Source: Streptomyces cyaneochromogenes
GTDB taxonomy: Bacteria > Actinomycetota > Actinomycetes > Streptomycetales > Streptomycetaceae
Direction of reading: 5' to 3'
Assembly (NCBI RefSeq): GCF_003963535.1
Contig: NZ_CP034539.1
Coordinates: 8,184,001 to 8,248,000, forward strand
DNA: 64,000 bases
The notes below the pieces were generated by a model. That model saw only the letters and a program-made list of their open reading frames with translations, searched no databases and had not been told where the DNA came from. A program made the position numbers and the translations under genes. Position 1 is the first letter of the stretch; each line of letters starts with the position of its first letter. This document shows, piece after piece, positions 45,708 to 54,127 of this stretch.

Positions 45708-47558
45708 TCAGGGTTGTGGGACTCGGGCGGGACCGCGGGCCGTTCCCCGCAGCCACACCTCGGCGGCGATCGTGGAGTAGAGGATGGCGTCGGACAGCCC
45801 CTTGGAGGCGGGCCGCCGGGCCAGGCGGCGCAACTCGGCGCCGTCGACCAGGCCCAGTGCCGCCAGCCGCGAGTCCTCCCACAGGGCCAACAGGTCGGCG
45901 CGGTGTTCGCGCAGTCCGTTGGAGGCGTCCATGGAGGCCGCGGCCTTGTTGGTCCGCCGCAGGCAGGCATCGGGCACGATCCCGCGCATCGCGGCGCCCA
46001 GGACGGGCTTGTACCGCCAGGGCGTGACGCGCTCGCTCGGACGTACGGCGAGGCACGCCTCGATGACGCGATCGTCGAGGAAGGGAGAGGCCATGGGCAG
46101 GCCGACGCGGGCGGCCATCCGATCCCACTGCCGGATGATGCGGGTGCACGAGCGGATCTGCTCCAGGTCGCTGTGCAGACCACGGTCCGGATGCAGGGGC
46201 GAGGCGGTCGCCGCGGCGTCGAGCAGGGCCTGGCGGGCGAGCCGTTCGGCCTCGGGGGTCACCCAGTCGAACAGGCGCGGAGCCATGCCCCAGCCGAGCC
46301 CCGTCGCGACGGTCGCGGGCGACGGGCACCGCAGATGGTCGGCGGTGTCGGCGAGCCACTTCCGGTACGGCCGGCAGTCGGAGAGCGCGCGGACCGTGCC
46401 GCCGAGCGGCCACTGCCACAGCGCCCGGAATCCCCGCAATTGACGCAGCGCGAACAGCGGCTGGGTGCGCAGCAGTCGGTGGTAGTACGCCTCGGAGCAC
46501 CATGCCACGTGGTCTCCGCCGATGCCGGTCAGATGCAGTCGGCTGCCGCGCTCGGCGAGGCCGGGCAGATGGTGCAGGACCCGGGAGCGGTCCATGACGC
46601 CGATGGTGGGCTCGTCGAGGAGGTCGTCGATGTCGAGCAGATCCTCGTAGACCAGCGGCGAGTCGTCGGCGTCCCAGACCACGTGCTCGACCTCGGGGAG
46701 GTGCTCGATCGCCCGCTCGGCCCAGTGCAGGTCGGTGTCCGCCGGATCGCGTCCCGGCCAGGTACTGGCCACCACACGGGCGGGGGAGCGGTCGGCGAGG
46801 AAGCAGACGGAGGTCGAGTCCAGGCCGCCGGACAGGTCGCAGCTGACGACGCCGCCCTGTCGGGTACGCGCGTCGACGGCCTCCTGAAGCGCCGTCCGGA
46901 TCAGGGGCGCCGCCTCGGCGAGCGGCCGGACCGGCTCTGGCGGCGTCCACCACCGGGTGTGCCGTACGGTGCGCCCGTCGGCGGACACGACCAGGGCGTC
47001 CTGCGGAGGAACGGCGGTGACCGCACGCCACAGGGACGTCTCGAACAGCGGATACGGGGCGGGCCACAGCAGCCTTACGGCCAACTCCTCGACGTCGGGG
47101 TCGAGTCCCAGGGCGGCGGCGAGCGTGTCGGCACGGGTGGCGGCCACTCGTACGCCGTCGATCTCCGCGTGGAAGACCAGTCGCAGTCCGGAGGCCGTGC
47201 CCTGGACCCTGATCCGTCCGTCGAGAGCGCCGACGAGGTGGAAACTGCCGGGCAGGGACCGGGCCAGAGCGTCGAGCTCCGCGAGATCACGCAACCGTGC
47301 CGCCCGGCGCCGCAGTTCGTCGGCGTCGACGGGACAGCAGCCGACGACGGCAAGGGCCGCGGTGCCGGCGTTCGCCGTGACGACCTCGTCGTCGTGCCAG
47401 TGGCCGATCAGCCAGGGCCGTCCCGACGCATGCGTGAGGCTCCGGCTTCCGGGGCGGGCGAAGGAGCGGGCCACGGCGGCCGCGTCCGCACGGTCGGTGA
47501 AGACCGTGAAGTGCGCGTCGCCGGGGCCCGTCCCCGCACTTTCGTGCAGTTCAGTCAT
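45708..47558 (-). CDS. Lasso cyclase (C protein, asparagine synthetase-like)
   Basis: The 616-residue protein has a degenerate N-terminal glutamine-amidotransferase domain without a catalytic Cys2 and an asparagine-synthetase-like C-terminal domain with the ATP motif CDLSGGLDSTSV, HLTGIGGDHVAW and ASPFLDDRVIEACLAV. Lasso C proteins adenylate the side-chain carboxylate of Asp or Glu in the core and form the macrolactam with the N-terminal amine. Its start ATG 47558 lies 26 bp after the precursor stop. The neighbours make the assignment secure. Confidence 0.92.
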   Translation of the reverse strand: MTELHESAGTGPGDAHFTVFTDRADAAAVARSFARPGSRSLTHASGRPWLIGHWHDDEVVTANAGTAALAVVGCCPVDADELRRRAARLRDLAELDALARSLPGSFHLVGALDGRIRVQGTASGLRLVFHAEIDGVRVAATRADTLAAALGLDPDVEELAVRLLWPAPYPLFETSLWRAVTAVPPQDALVVSADGRTVRHTRWWTPPEPVRPLAEAAPLIRTALQEAVDARTRQGGVVSCDLSGGLDSTSVCFLADRSPARVVASTWPGRDPADTDLHWAERAIEHLPEVEHVVWDADDSPLVYEDLLDIDDLLDEPTIGVMDRSRVLHHLPGLAERGSRLHLTGIGGDHVAWCSEAYYHRLLRTQPLFALRQLRGFRALWQWPLGGTVRALSDCRPYRKWLADTADHLRCPSPATVATGLGWGMAPRLFDWVTPEAERLARQALLDAAATASPLHPDRGLHSDLEQIRSCTRIIRQWDRMAARVGLPMASPFLDDRVIEACLAVRPSERVTPWRYKPVLGAAMRGIVPDACLRRTNKAAASMDASNGLREHRADLLALWEDSRLAALGLVDGAELRRLARRPASKGLSDAILYSTIAAEVWLRGTARGPARVPQP

Positions 47559-47584
47559 GACGTCGGGTCAAGGACCGCCGGCCG

Positions 47585-47695
47585 TCAGTTCTTGCTCAGG
47601 ATCAGACGGTCGTTGCCGTGGCGCCCGAGGAGCCCCGTCTCCTTCCGGAACGTACCGAGCCGGACGAGCGTCGGCGACTCATATGCCTTCTTCAT
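47585..47695 (-). CDS. Lasso peptide precursor, citrulassin-like
   Basis: This 36-codon gene starts at ATG 47695 with GAGGAG 7 bp upstream and ends with TGA. The leader (residues 1-21) has the actinobacterial lasso motif Y-x2-P-x-L-x3-G-x-F (Tyr5, Pro8, Leu10, Gly14, Phe16) and ends Lys-Glu-Thr-Gly, with Thr20 at position -2. The core is LLGRHGNDRLILSKN (15 residues). A ring between the Leu1 amine and the Asp8 side chain is expected, with Arg9 just after. From memory, citrulassin A has core LLGLAGNDRLVLSKN, differing here at positions 4, 5 and 11; its Arg9 is converted to citrulline. It is the first gene of the operon A-C-B1-B2-D. Confidence 0.93.
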   Translation of the reverse strand: MKKAYESPTLVRLGTFRKETGLLGRHGNDRLILSKN

Positions 47696-47832
47696 GACCA
47701 CTCCTCACATGCGGGTCCCGACCACCTCCCTGACGGCCTCAGGGTTCATCGGGAACCCGGGCCAGGAAGTGGGCGTGGCATTCAGCTAGCTGCAGAACGT
47801 GAGCCCATGGCAAGAGCGTTTACGAAGCTCAG

Positions 47833-47851
47833 ATAATATGGAAACTTCCAT
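47833..47851 (-). promoter_or_regulatory. Candidate operator/promoter of the lasso operon
   Basis: A palindrome ATGGAAACTTCCAT (6-bp arms) lies at 47838-47851 within an AT-richer stretch, about 140 bp upstream of the precursor start. On the minus strand TATTAT follows it directly and could be a -10 box, but no good -35 sequence is 16-19 bp away. Confidence 0.35.
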
Positions 47852-48100
47852 TTCATGGGGTTGTGCGCCCCCCGCCTTGTGGTTGCTTTTGGCGCTGCGT
47901 TCGTTCTGAACCCGTGTATGCGCTCATTGAAAGAAACGTTTTGATGTGTGCCGTAGCAGCGGCCTGCCACGTGTCCCGGGCGCGTTCGGCGACGACCACA
48001 GGCGGCGCCGCCAGGCGCACTCCCAGCCCGTGGACATGCGCCGTTTCCTGGAGGAGTCGGGCCCGGCCTGGTTCGGTCTACAGCCAGTCCCGCCGCTTGA

Positions 48101-48208
48101 AATCACGTACAGGCTGATGCAGACCACGCCCATCAAGCCGACGGCGAACGGGTATCCGAAGCTCCAACTCGGCCTAGGCATGTGCTTGAAGTTCATGCCG
48201 TAAATGGC
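48101..48208 (-). pseudogene. CorA-type magnesium transporter, C-terminal remnant
   Basis: About 36 codons contain IYGMNFKHMP and FGYPFAVGLMGVV, the GMN signature and final membrane helix of CorA. The rest of the transporter is missing and the frame runs into unrelated sequence. It is a fragment. Confidence 0.7.
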
Positions 48209-48209
48209 G

Positions 48210-48660
48210 CTCCCCGGAGGGGCGGCCGCTCCGGGCCCTGGAGCTGTCCTGTAGTCCACGAGGCTGAGGGTCATGCTGTGTCAGGGTCGGTGCCGATCGC
48301 ACCGGCCGAGCGAAGCGAACGCCCGAGGTCCCCGGTGAGGATTCGGGGATGTCGTCGCCACCACCACAGATCGGGGCCGGGCAGCCTGTGGAACTGGCCG
48401 AGTGCTTGGCCGTCGTCGTCGACGGTCACGGCCTTGTACCGTTCGTCCAGAGCTTTGATCTGCGGGGTCCAGAGCGGGCGGGAGGCTCTCATGCCGATTC
48501 CGTCCGGGCGACCGAGATATGTCCCGCCGGACCGCATTGCGGCGGGAGGAAACCGATCTGGTGCGCAGAGGTCGCCCCGAGCCTGCCGTTGGAGGGCAGA
48601 GTCCTGCTGGTGAACGCGCGGGAGCCTCACAGGGGTGGCTGGCGAGGGATCCGAGATCCG
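48210..48660. other. Debris region without an identifiable gene
   Basis: Several frames are open, including a minus-strand stretch ending near 48271 with KALDERYKAVTVDDDGQAL that looks coding-like, but I cannot place it in a family. It probably contains parts of decayed genes. Confidence 0.35.
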
Positions 48661-48662
48661 AT

Positions 48663-48900
48663 GAAATACAGGTCCTGGGCGGGGTCGGCCTGTGCCAGGT
48701 CGCGGTGCACCTGTCCTACGTGACCACGGACGGCACGCGCTGATCAACCGTCGCCTGTACCTGGGCGAGGACTGGGCCGGTGACGACGAGCGTCGCGAGG
48801 TGACCAGGCCATGGTGCCCGTCAGCCCGCGTGAACTCCTCGCCCTGCTCCGGGTCTTCGTCCTTTACCGGCCCGCCAGGACGCCCGATCCCGCGCACGCG
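48663..48900 (+). pseudogene. IS701-like transposase remnant (frameshifted)
   Basis: Three frames carry successive pieces of an IS701/IS4-type transposase C-terminal half: QVAVHLSYVTTDG (48663-48734), then HALINRRLYLGEDWAGDDERR (48734-48802), then PVSPRELLALLRVFVLYRP (from 48811). A single missing base near 48734 explains the first frame change. No intact transposase or terminal inverted repeats were seen. Confidence 0.65.
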
Positions 48901-48943
48901 CTCAGCCGTCACCTGACAGGACAGGAACCTCACTCCTCACCAA

Positions 48944-50638
48944 CTACAGCTGCCATGTCGGAACTCGAACGAATTGCCCAGTTATGTGCACGTCGGCCTC
49001 GATGTGAGCAGCCGTGGCCCGCAGTTCCGGCAAGATGGTCGTGACGCACTCCGCGGCGGGGCGGCGACCGCTGTGCATGGTGACGTTGATCGCCGCCATG
49101 AGGCCGCCGTCGCGGTCATGTACCGGTACGGCGATCGAGCGAAGCCCTTCTTCCAGTTCCTCATCGACCAGGGCATAACCGTCCTCACGGACTCGGTCGA
49201 GAATCAGCTCGAGGTCGGTGGGCCGGGTGACCGTGCGAGCGGTCAGCGCCCCCATCCGCACGCGCGCCAGCCGGGCAGTGCGCTCCTCGGCCGGCAGCCC
49301 CGCCAACAGCACCCGGCCCGTGGAGGTCGCATAGGCGGGCACGCGCGCGCCCACGGCGATATCAGCGTCCATGATGCGTCCCGCGGCGATCGAGGCCGCG
49401 CACTGGACATCGTCACCGGCGAGCACTGCCAGGGACGTCGAGTCCTCCACCTTGCGGGTGAGGGCGGCGAGGTGGGGGTGCGCGATCCGGGTGAGTGTCG
49501 TCTTGGACAGCGGCGGGAAACCGAGGGCGAGGACGCGTGGAGTGAGCCGGAAGACCCGCCCGTGCCGCGTGACGTGACCGAGGTGTCCCAGGGTTATCAG
49601 GGCACGGCGAGCCGTGGCGCGGGACAGCCCCGTGGCTTCGGCGACCTCGGTGAGGGTCAGCTCCGCACGGCCCTCACCGAACGCGGTGACCACGGTCAGG
49701 CCGCGGGCCAGGGATTCGATGAACTCCCCGCCCAGTTCCTGTTTGGACGCGCTCGTCCAGGTGGCGAGCCCGACGGCAGTGCTCTTGCTCGGCGGCTCCG
49801 GAGGCGGAGCGTCGGCCAACTTCCGCTCCATGACGGTCACGGCAGTACGGAGCCTGGGGAGAAGGGCGTCGCGCAGCGAGTCCGCGCTGTGCCGACTGGT
49901 ATGGCTCACGACGCTCGCCACACAGGCGATCCGGCCGTCGGGGGCGCGAACCGGAACGGCTGCGGCGACGAGCCCCGGCTCGATCAACTGGTCGTCCATC
50001 GCCCAGCCATGGGCGCGCGCCCGTTCCACCCGTTCTTCGAAGTCTGTCGTGGCGGTACGGTGCGATCGAGGGGGGACCGCCGGGAAGCCGAGGTCCTCGG
50101 GGTCGGCGTCCTGCCGCTTGTGCCACCGCGCCCAGTCGTCCGTGCTCCACTCGGTTGCCAGCAGCGGGCCTGGCGCGGTGCGTTCGGCGGGCAGCAGGTC
50201 GCCGATGCGGAAGCTCAGCGACAGGGCGCGGCGGCGGATCGCTTGGTGGATGAAGCGGATGCCGTCACCGTCCGCCACCGCGAGGGACACCGACTCGTCG
50301 AGTTCCTCAGCGAGGGTATCGGCGTGCGCACTCAGCAGCGCGGGAAGGCGCAGGGCGGCCAGGTATGCGTTCCCCAGCTCCATCAGGCGGGGGGCAAGGA
50401 CGGCGTTGCTGCCGTCCATCCGCATGTACCCCATGCGAGCGAGAGTTCCGGTGACCCGGTCGATGGTGGCGCGGGCCAGGCCGGTGGCCCGTCCCAGATC
50501 GCTGAGGCCGGCCGTCCCTCCGGCGTCGGTGAGCTCGCGCAGCACGGCGATACCCCGGATGAGAGGGGCCACGGCTTCCTCGGGTGGCGCGGGAGCCGCC
50601 ATGGGGTCGGTAGACGTCAGGGCGTGGGGCGATGTCAT
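48944..50638 (-). CDS. Tandem IclR-family transcriptional regulator (two HTH-effector units)
   Basis: The 564-residue protein contains two complete IclR units. The first has the winged helix GLSDLGRATGLARATIDRVTG near residue 43 and an effector domain to about 275. After a Pro/Ser linker the second has FIESLARGLTVVTAF and LTLTEVAEATGLSRATARRAL near 325-345 and its own effector domain to the end. Single-unit IclR proteins are about 250 residues, so this is a fusion of two. It precedes a normal IclR gene and the importer on the same strand and probably controls the importer or the aromatic module. Duplication allows one chain to hold two operator and ligand sites. Confidence 0.88.
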   Translation of the reverse strand: MTSPHALTSTDPMAAPAPPEEAVAPLIRGIAVLRELTDAGGTAGLSDLGRATGLARATIDRVTGTLARMGYMRMDGSNAVLAPRLMELGNAYLAALRLPALLSAHADTLAEELDESVSLAVADGDGIRFIHQAIRRRALSLSFRIGDLLPAERTAPGPLLATEWSTDDWARWHKRQDADPEDLGFPAVPPRSHRTATTDFEERVERARAHGWAMDDQLIEPGLVAAAVPVRAPDGRIACVASVVSHTSRHSADSLRDALLPRLRTAVTVMERKLADAPPPEPPSKSTAVGLATWTSASKQELGGEFIESLARGLTVVTAFGEGRAELTLTEVAEATGLSRATARRALITLGHLGHVTRHGRVFRLTPRVLALGFPPLSKTTLTRIAHPHLAALTRKVEDSTSLAVLAGDDVQCAASIAAGRIMDADIAVGARVPAYATSTGRVLLAGLPAEERTARLARVRMGALTARTVTRPTDLELILDRVREDGYALVDEELEEGLRSIAVPVHDRDGGLMAAINVTMHSGRRPAAECVTTILPELRATAAHIEADVHITGQFVRVPTWQL

Positions 50639-50825
50639 GGGCTCTCCGCGGCGACTGTCTCAGCACTGCAGTGAATGATGCCTGGTGGGGGCAGAGAGCC
50701 GACAGGTCTGGGTGGCCGTGACGAGCCCACGGCAACGCCCGTCGCGCGGGGCGGTGTGTTCCGGCCGGTCGCCAAGGCCGGTGCTGCTCCGTGCTGCCGT
50801 CGCGGGGGCACGGCATCAGGACCGG

Positions 50826-51602
50826 CTAGCCGGGGACCTTCAGCTCGGCCTCGATGTCGGCGGCGGTGGCCAGGAGCGGCGGCAGCAGATCGTGGCGTAT
50901 CGAGTCCGGCGTTCGCCGGCTGACGTGGGTGGAGAGGTTGATGCCTGCCACCACCCGTCGTGCTTCGTTCCGGATGGGTACGCCGATCGATATCAGGCCC
51001 TGTTCCAGTTCCTGGTCCACCAGACACCAGCCCTGTGCCCGCACGTGTTCCAGTTCGGCGGCGAGTGCCTCCCTTGAGGTGATGGTGCGGGGGGTGAGCG
51101 GCTTGAGGGAGGCGGTGTCCAGGTAGTGCCGCAGCCGGGGCTCGTCGAGGTGGGCGAGCAGGACCCGGCCGAGGGAGGTGGCATGGGCGGGGAAGCGGGT
51201 CCCGATGCTGATGGAGACCGTCATGATCCGCCGGGTGGGTACCCGGCTGACGTACACCACGTCTTCGTCGTCGAGCACCGCCACCGACGAGGACTCGTGG
51301 ACCTCGGCGACCAGTTGCTCCAGGTGGGGCTGGGCGATCTCCGCCAGGGACATGCTGGACAGGTAGGCGTAGCCCAGTTCCAGGACCCGGGGCGTGAGGC
51401 GGAAGTGGCGGCCGTCGGTGGCCACGTACCCCAGGTCGGCGAAGGTGAGCAGGAAGCGCCGTGCGGTGGCACGGCTCGTGCCGGTGATCCTGGCGACCTC
51501 CGAGAGGGTCATTTCGGGTGTGTCGGCGGTGAACGCACGGATGACGGCCAGCCCTCGTTCGAGGGACTGCACGAAGTACCGCCCGGGTTCGTTGTCGTCC
51601 AT
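50826..51602 (-). CDS. IclR-family regulator, PcaR/PobR type
   Basis: The 258-residue protein begins MDDNEPGRYFVQSLERGLAV and has the helix-turn-helix MTLSEVARITGTSRATARRF near residue 30-50, followed by a ligand-binding domain with RIMTVSISIGTRFPAHATSLGRV and VNQEL-like DQELEQGLISIGVPIRN. This is the Pca/Pob subgroup that controls aromatic acid catabolism, often activating in the presence of a pathway metabolite. It lies 29 bp before the ABC importer ATPase gene on the same strand, so it may be co-transcribed with it. Confidence 0.9.
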   Translation of the reverse strand: MDDNEPGRYFVQSLERGLAVIRAFTADTPEMTLSEVARITGTSRATARRFLLTFADLGYVATDGRHFRLTPRVLELGYAYLSSMSLAEIAQPHLEQLVAEVHESSSVAVLDDEDVVYVSRVPTRRIMTVSISIGTRFPAHATSLGRVLLAHLDEPRLRHYLDTASLKPLTPRTITSREALAAELEHVRAQGWCLVDQELEQGLISIGVPIRNEARRVVAGINLSTHVSRRTPDSIRHDLLPPLLATAADIEAELKVPG

Positions 51603-51631
51603 GTGCTACGGCCCTTGTGTCGGACGGTGTG

Positions 51632-52465
51632 TCAGGACTCGGACTTGTGCAGGGCGAGCTCGTCGCTGCGGTCGGCCACTGCTGCATGCGTGTCGCCGTT
51701 GTGGTGCTTGGCGCGCTGGATCTGCTCGTAGACGTGGGCGCGCAGTTCGGCGAAGCGGGTGCTGGAGCGGGTGTGCAACTGGTCGCGCTCGTCGGGGAGA
51801 TCGATCGTCAGATCCTCCAGCACCACGGTCGGTGAGGTGGACAGGATGATGGTGCGCTGGCCGAGATAGACGGCTTCGTCGATGTCGTGGGTGACGAACA
51901 GGACGGTGACGCCCAGTTCGCGCCACAACCGCCGGATGAGGTCCTCCAGTTCGGCGCGGGTCTGCGCGTCGACGGCGGCGAACGGCTCGTCCATGAGCAG
52001 CACCTTCGGCTCGAAGGCCACGGCGCGGGCGATGGCGACGCGCTGCTGCATTCCGCCGGACAACTGCCACGGGTAGGCCTGGTGGGCGTCGGCGAGCCCG
52101 ACCACCTCCAGCGCGTGGTCGACCAGTTCCTTCTCGCGGGCCTTGCCGAGCTTCTTGCGGCGCAGGGGCAGGGCGACGTTGTCGCGTACGTTCATCCAGG
52201 CGAACAGGGAGCGGCCGTACTCCTGGAAGACGACCGCCATGCCGGGCGGGGGCCCGTCCACCGGGCGGCCGTCCAGGCGCACTTCGCCGTCGGTCGGGTC
52301 GATCAGTCCCGCCATGCACTTCAGCAGCGTGGTCTTGCCGCACCCGGACGGGCCGACCAGGCACACGAGTTCGCCGGCACCGATATGGAATGTGAGATTC
52401 CGCAGTGCTTCGACGCTGCGGTTACGTCCGGTGTAGATCTTCTGCAGGTTGCGTACGTCGAGCAT
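51632..52465 (-). CDS. SsuB/TauB-type ABC importer ATPase
   Basis: The 277-residue ATPase starts at ATG 52465. Walker A LVGPSGCGKTTLLK, Q-loop VVFQEYGRSLFAW, signature QLSGGMQQRVAIARA, Walker B VLLMDEPFAAVDA and the H-loop FVTHDIDEAVYL are present. It belongs to the nitrate/sulfonate/taurine importer group. It works with two permeases and a lipoprotein encoded just upstream on the same strand. The C-terminal 35 residues are a polar extension. Confidence 0.92.
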   Translation of the reverse strand: MLDVRNLQKIYTGRNRSVEALRNLTFHIGAGELVCLVGPSGCGKTTLLKCMAGLIDPTDGEVRLDGRPVDGPPPGMAVVFQEYGRSLFAWMNVRDNVALPLRRKKLGKAREKELVDHALEVVGLADAHQAYPWQLSGGMQQRVAIARAVAFEPKVLLMDEPFAAVDAQTRAELEDLIRRLWRELGVTVLFVTHDIDEAVYLGQRTIILSTSPTVVLEDLTIDLPDERDQLHTRSSTRFAELRAHVYEQIQRAKHHNGDTHAAVADRSDELALHKSES

Positions 52466-52478
52466 CGACGTCTCCTTG

Positions 52479-53261
52479 TCAGGGGTTGCGCTGGGCCCGG
52501 CGCAGGCCGTGATACCAGGCCAGAACCCGGTTCTCGGCGACGCGGAAGAGCAGGGAGAGGGCGAATCCGAGCAGGCCGAGCAGCAGCACGCCGCTCCACA
52601 TCTCGGGGATGGCGAAGGACCGCTGGAACTGCACGATGGTGAAGCCGAGCCCGTTGCTGGCCGCGAACATCTCGCTGATGACCATGAGGATGATGGCAAT
52701 GGAGAGGGCCTGGCGCATGCCGGTGACGATCTGAGGGCTGGCCGAGCGCAGCACCAGGTGCCACAGCCGGGAGGGCCCGGTGATGCCGTAGGAGCGGCAG
52801 GTGTCGCTGAGCACTTCGTCGACGGCTCGGACGCCTTCGACGGTGTTGAGCAGGATCGGCCACATGCAGCCGCTGACGATGACGATGACCTTCATGGTGT
52901 CGCCGATGCCCGCGAACAGCATGATGACGGGTACGAGCACCGGGGGCGGGATGGCCCGGAAGAGTTCCAGGACCGGCTCCAGTACGTCGCGCACGCCACG
53001 GTGCATGCCGACCACCAGGCCGAGTCCGACACCGACGGCGACGGCGAGGAGATAGCCGGTGAGCAGGCGGACCAGGCTGGGTACGACGTCCGAGAGCAGT
53101 CGTTCGCCCGTCCATACCTCCCCGAACTTGCCCAGGATGGTGGACAGGGGGGGAACATAGAAGTCGGTGCTGCCCGCGGTGGCGAACCACCATATGGCGA
53201 ACAGGACCGCGGGCAGGCCCAGGACCAGCCCGGTCCGCCGGGCGAGTGTGAGGACGGTCAT
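52479..53261 (-). CDS. SsuC/TauC-type ABC importer permease
   Basis: The 260-residue protein has about six membrane helices and the EAA-like loop DTCRSYGITGPSRLWHLVLRSASPQIVTGMRQAL (written in part as SYGITGPSRLWHLVL). It starts at ATG 53261 and overlaps the second permease gene by 4 bp. Two different permease genes suggest a heterodimeric channel. Substrates of this family include alkyl or aryl sulfonates, taurine, nitrate and aromatic acids. Confidence 0.9.
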   Translation of the reverse strand: MTVLTLARRTGLVLGLPAVLFAIWWFATAGSTDFYVPPLSTILGKFGEVWTGERLLSDVVPSLVRLLTGYLLAVAVGVGLGLVVGMHRGVRDVLEPVLELFRAIPPPVLVPVIMLFAGIGDTMKVIVIVSGCMWPILLNTVEGVRAVDEVLSDTCRSYGITGPSRLWHLVLRSASPQIVTGMRQALSIAIILMVISEMFAASNGLGFTIVQFQRSFAIPEMWSGVLLLGLLGFALSLLFRVAENRVLAWYHGLRRAQRNP

Positions 53262-54127
53262 CGCTGTCCCTCCCTGCGCATCGATTGGTGCCAGTGCAGT
53301 GCCCGCCGCTCGATCGCCCGGGCCACCAGGTTGACCGCGACCCCGAGGAGTCCGGTGACCAGGACCAGGGCGTAGACCCGCGGTACGGCGCCGGAGGTCT
53401 GCGCGACCGCGAGCTGGTTGCCCAGGCCGGGCGAACCGATGACGAGTTCGGCGGTGATCGTCAGGACGAGTGCCACGGTCGCGGCCAGCCGCACGCCGGT
53501 CATCACGTACGGCAGCGCGGTGGGCCACAGGACGTACCGAACCCGTCCCCAACTACCCATCCGGTAGCTGCGGGCGGTGTCCTCGGCCACCGGGTCGACG
53601 TCCTGCATGCCCGCCAGGACCTGGACGAGCACCTGCCAGAAGGAGGCGTACACGACCAGCAGCAGCTTCGACTCCAGGTCGGTGCCGTACAGCAGCACCG
53701 CCACCGGGATGAGCGCCACCGACGGGATGGGGCGCAGGAACTCGATGGTGGAGGCGGTCACCGCCCGCAGCACCGGCGCCGATCCGATCACCACGCCGGC
53801 CACCACCCCGGCCACCACCGCGATGGCCAGGCCCAGGCCCCAACCGGTGAGGGTGTCACCGAGCGCGGTCCAGAACGCGTCTTCGCCGAGCAGCTGCCAC
53901 AGGGCCCGGCCCATCTCGGAGGCGGGCGGAAGGTAGTCGGCGGAGACCACACCGATGTGCGGCAGCACCTCGAGCAACACCACCAGCCCGGCCAGGCCTG
54001 CCAGTCCGCGCAACGGGGTGCGCGCTCTGTCCAGAGTGCGCCGCACGCGGCCACCGCCCACCCCGCCGGGACCTGTCGCGGTCCCGGCGGGCTTCGTCAG
54101 CACAGGAGTGCTCCCGGACGCGCTCAT
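53258..54127 (-). CDS. Second SsuC/TauC-type ABC importer permease
   Basis: The 289-residue product has a Pro/Gly-rich N-terminus and six membrane helices with the EAA-like segment SYRMGSWGRVRYVLWPTALPYVM and FLRPIPSVALIPVAVLLYG. It is related to its neighbour permease but not closely, consistent with a heterodimer. Overlaps of 4 bp on both sides link it to the other permease and to the substrate-binding gene. Confidence 0.9.
   Translation of the reverse strand: MSASGSTPVLTKPAGTATGPGGVGGGRVRRTLDRARTPLRGLAGLAGLVVLLEVLPHIGVVSADYLPPASEMGRALWQLLGEDAFWTALGDTLTGWGLGLAIAVVAGVVAGVVIGSAPVLRAVTASTIEFLRPIPSVALIPVAVLLYGTDLESKLLLVVYASFWQVLVQVLAGMQDVDPVAEDTARSYRMGSWGRVRYVLWPTALPYVMTGVRLAATVALVLTITAELVIGSPGLGNQLAVAQTSGAVPRVYALVLVTGLLGVAVNLVARAIERRALHWHQSMRREGQR

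Noticed and set aside
48271..48933. Minus-strand 220-codon gene
   Set aside because: It covers the transposase debris on the other strand and only its last part looks coding-like; I could not assign it to a family.
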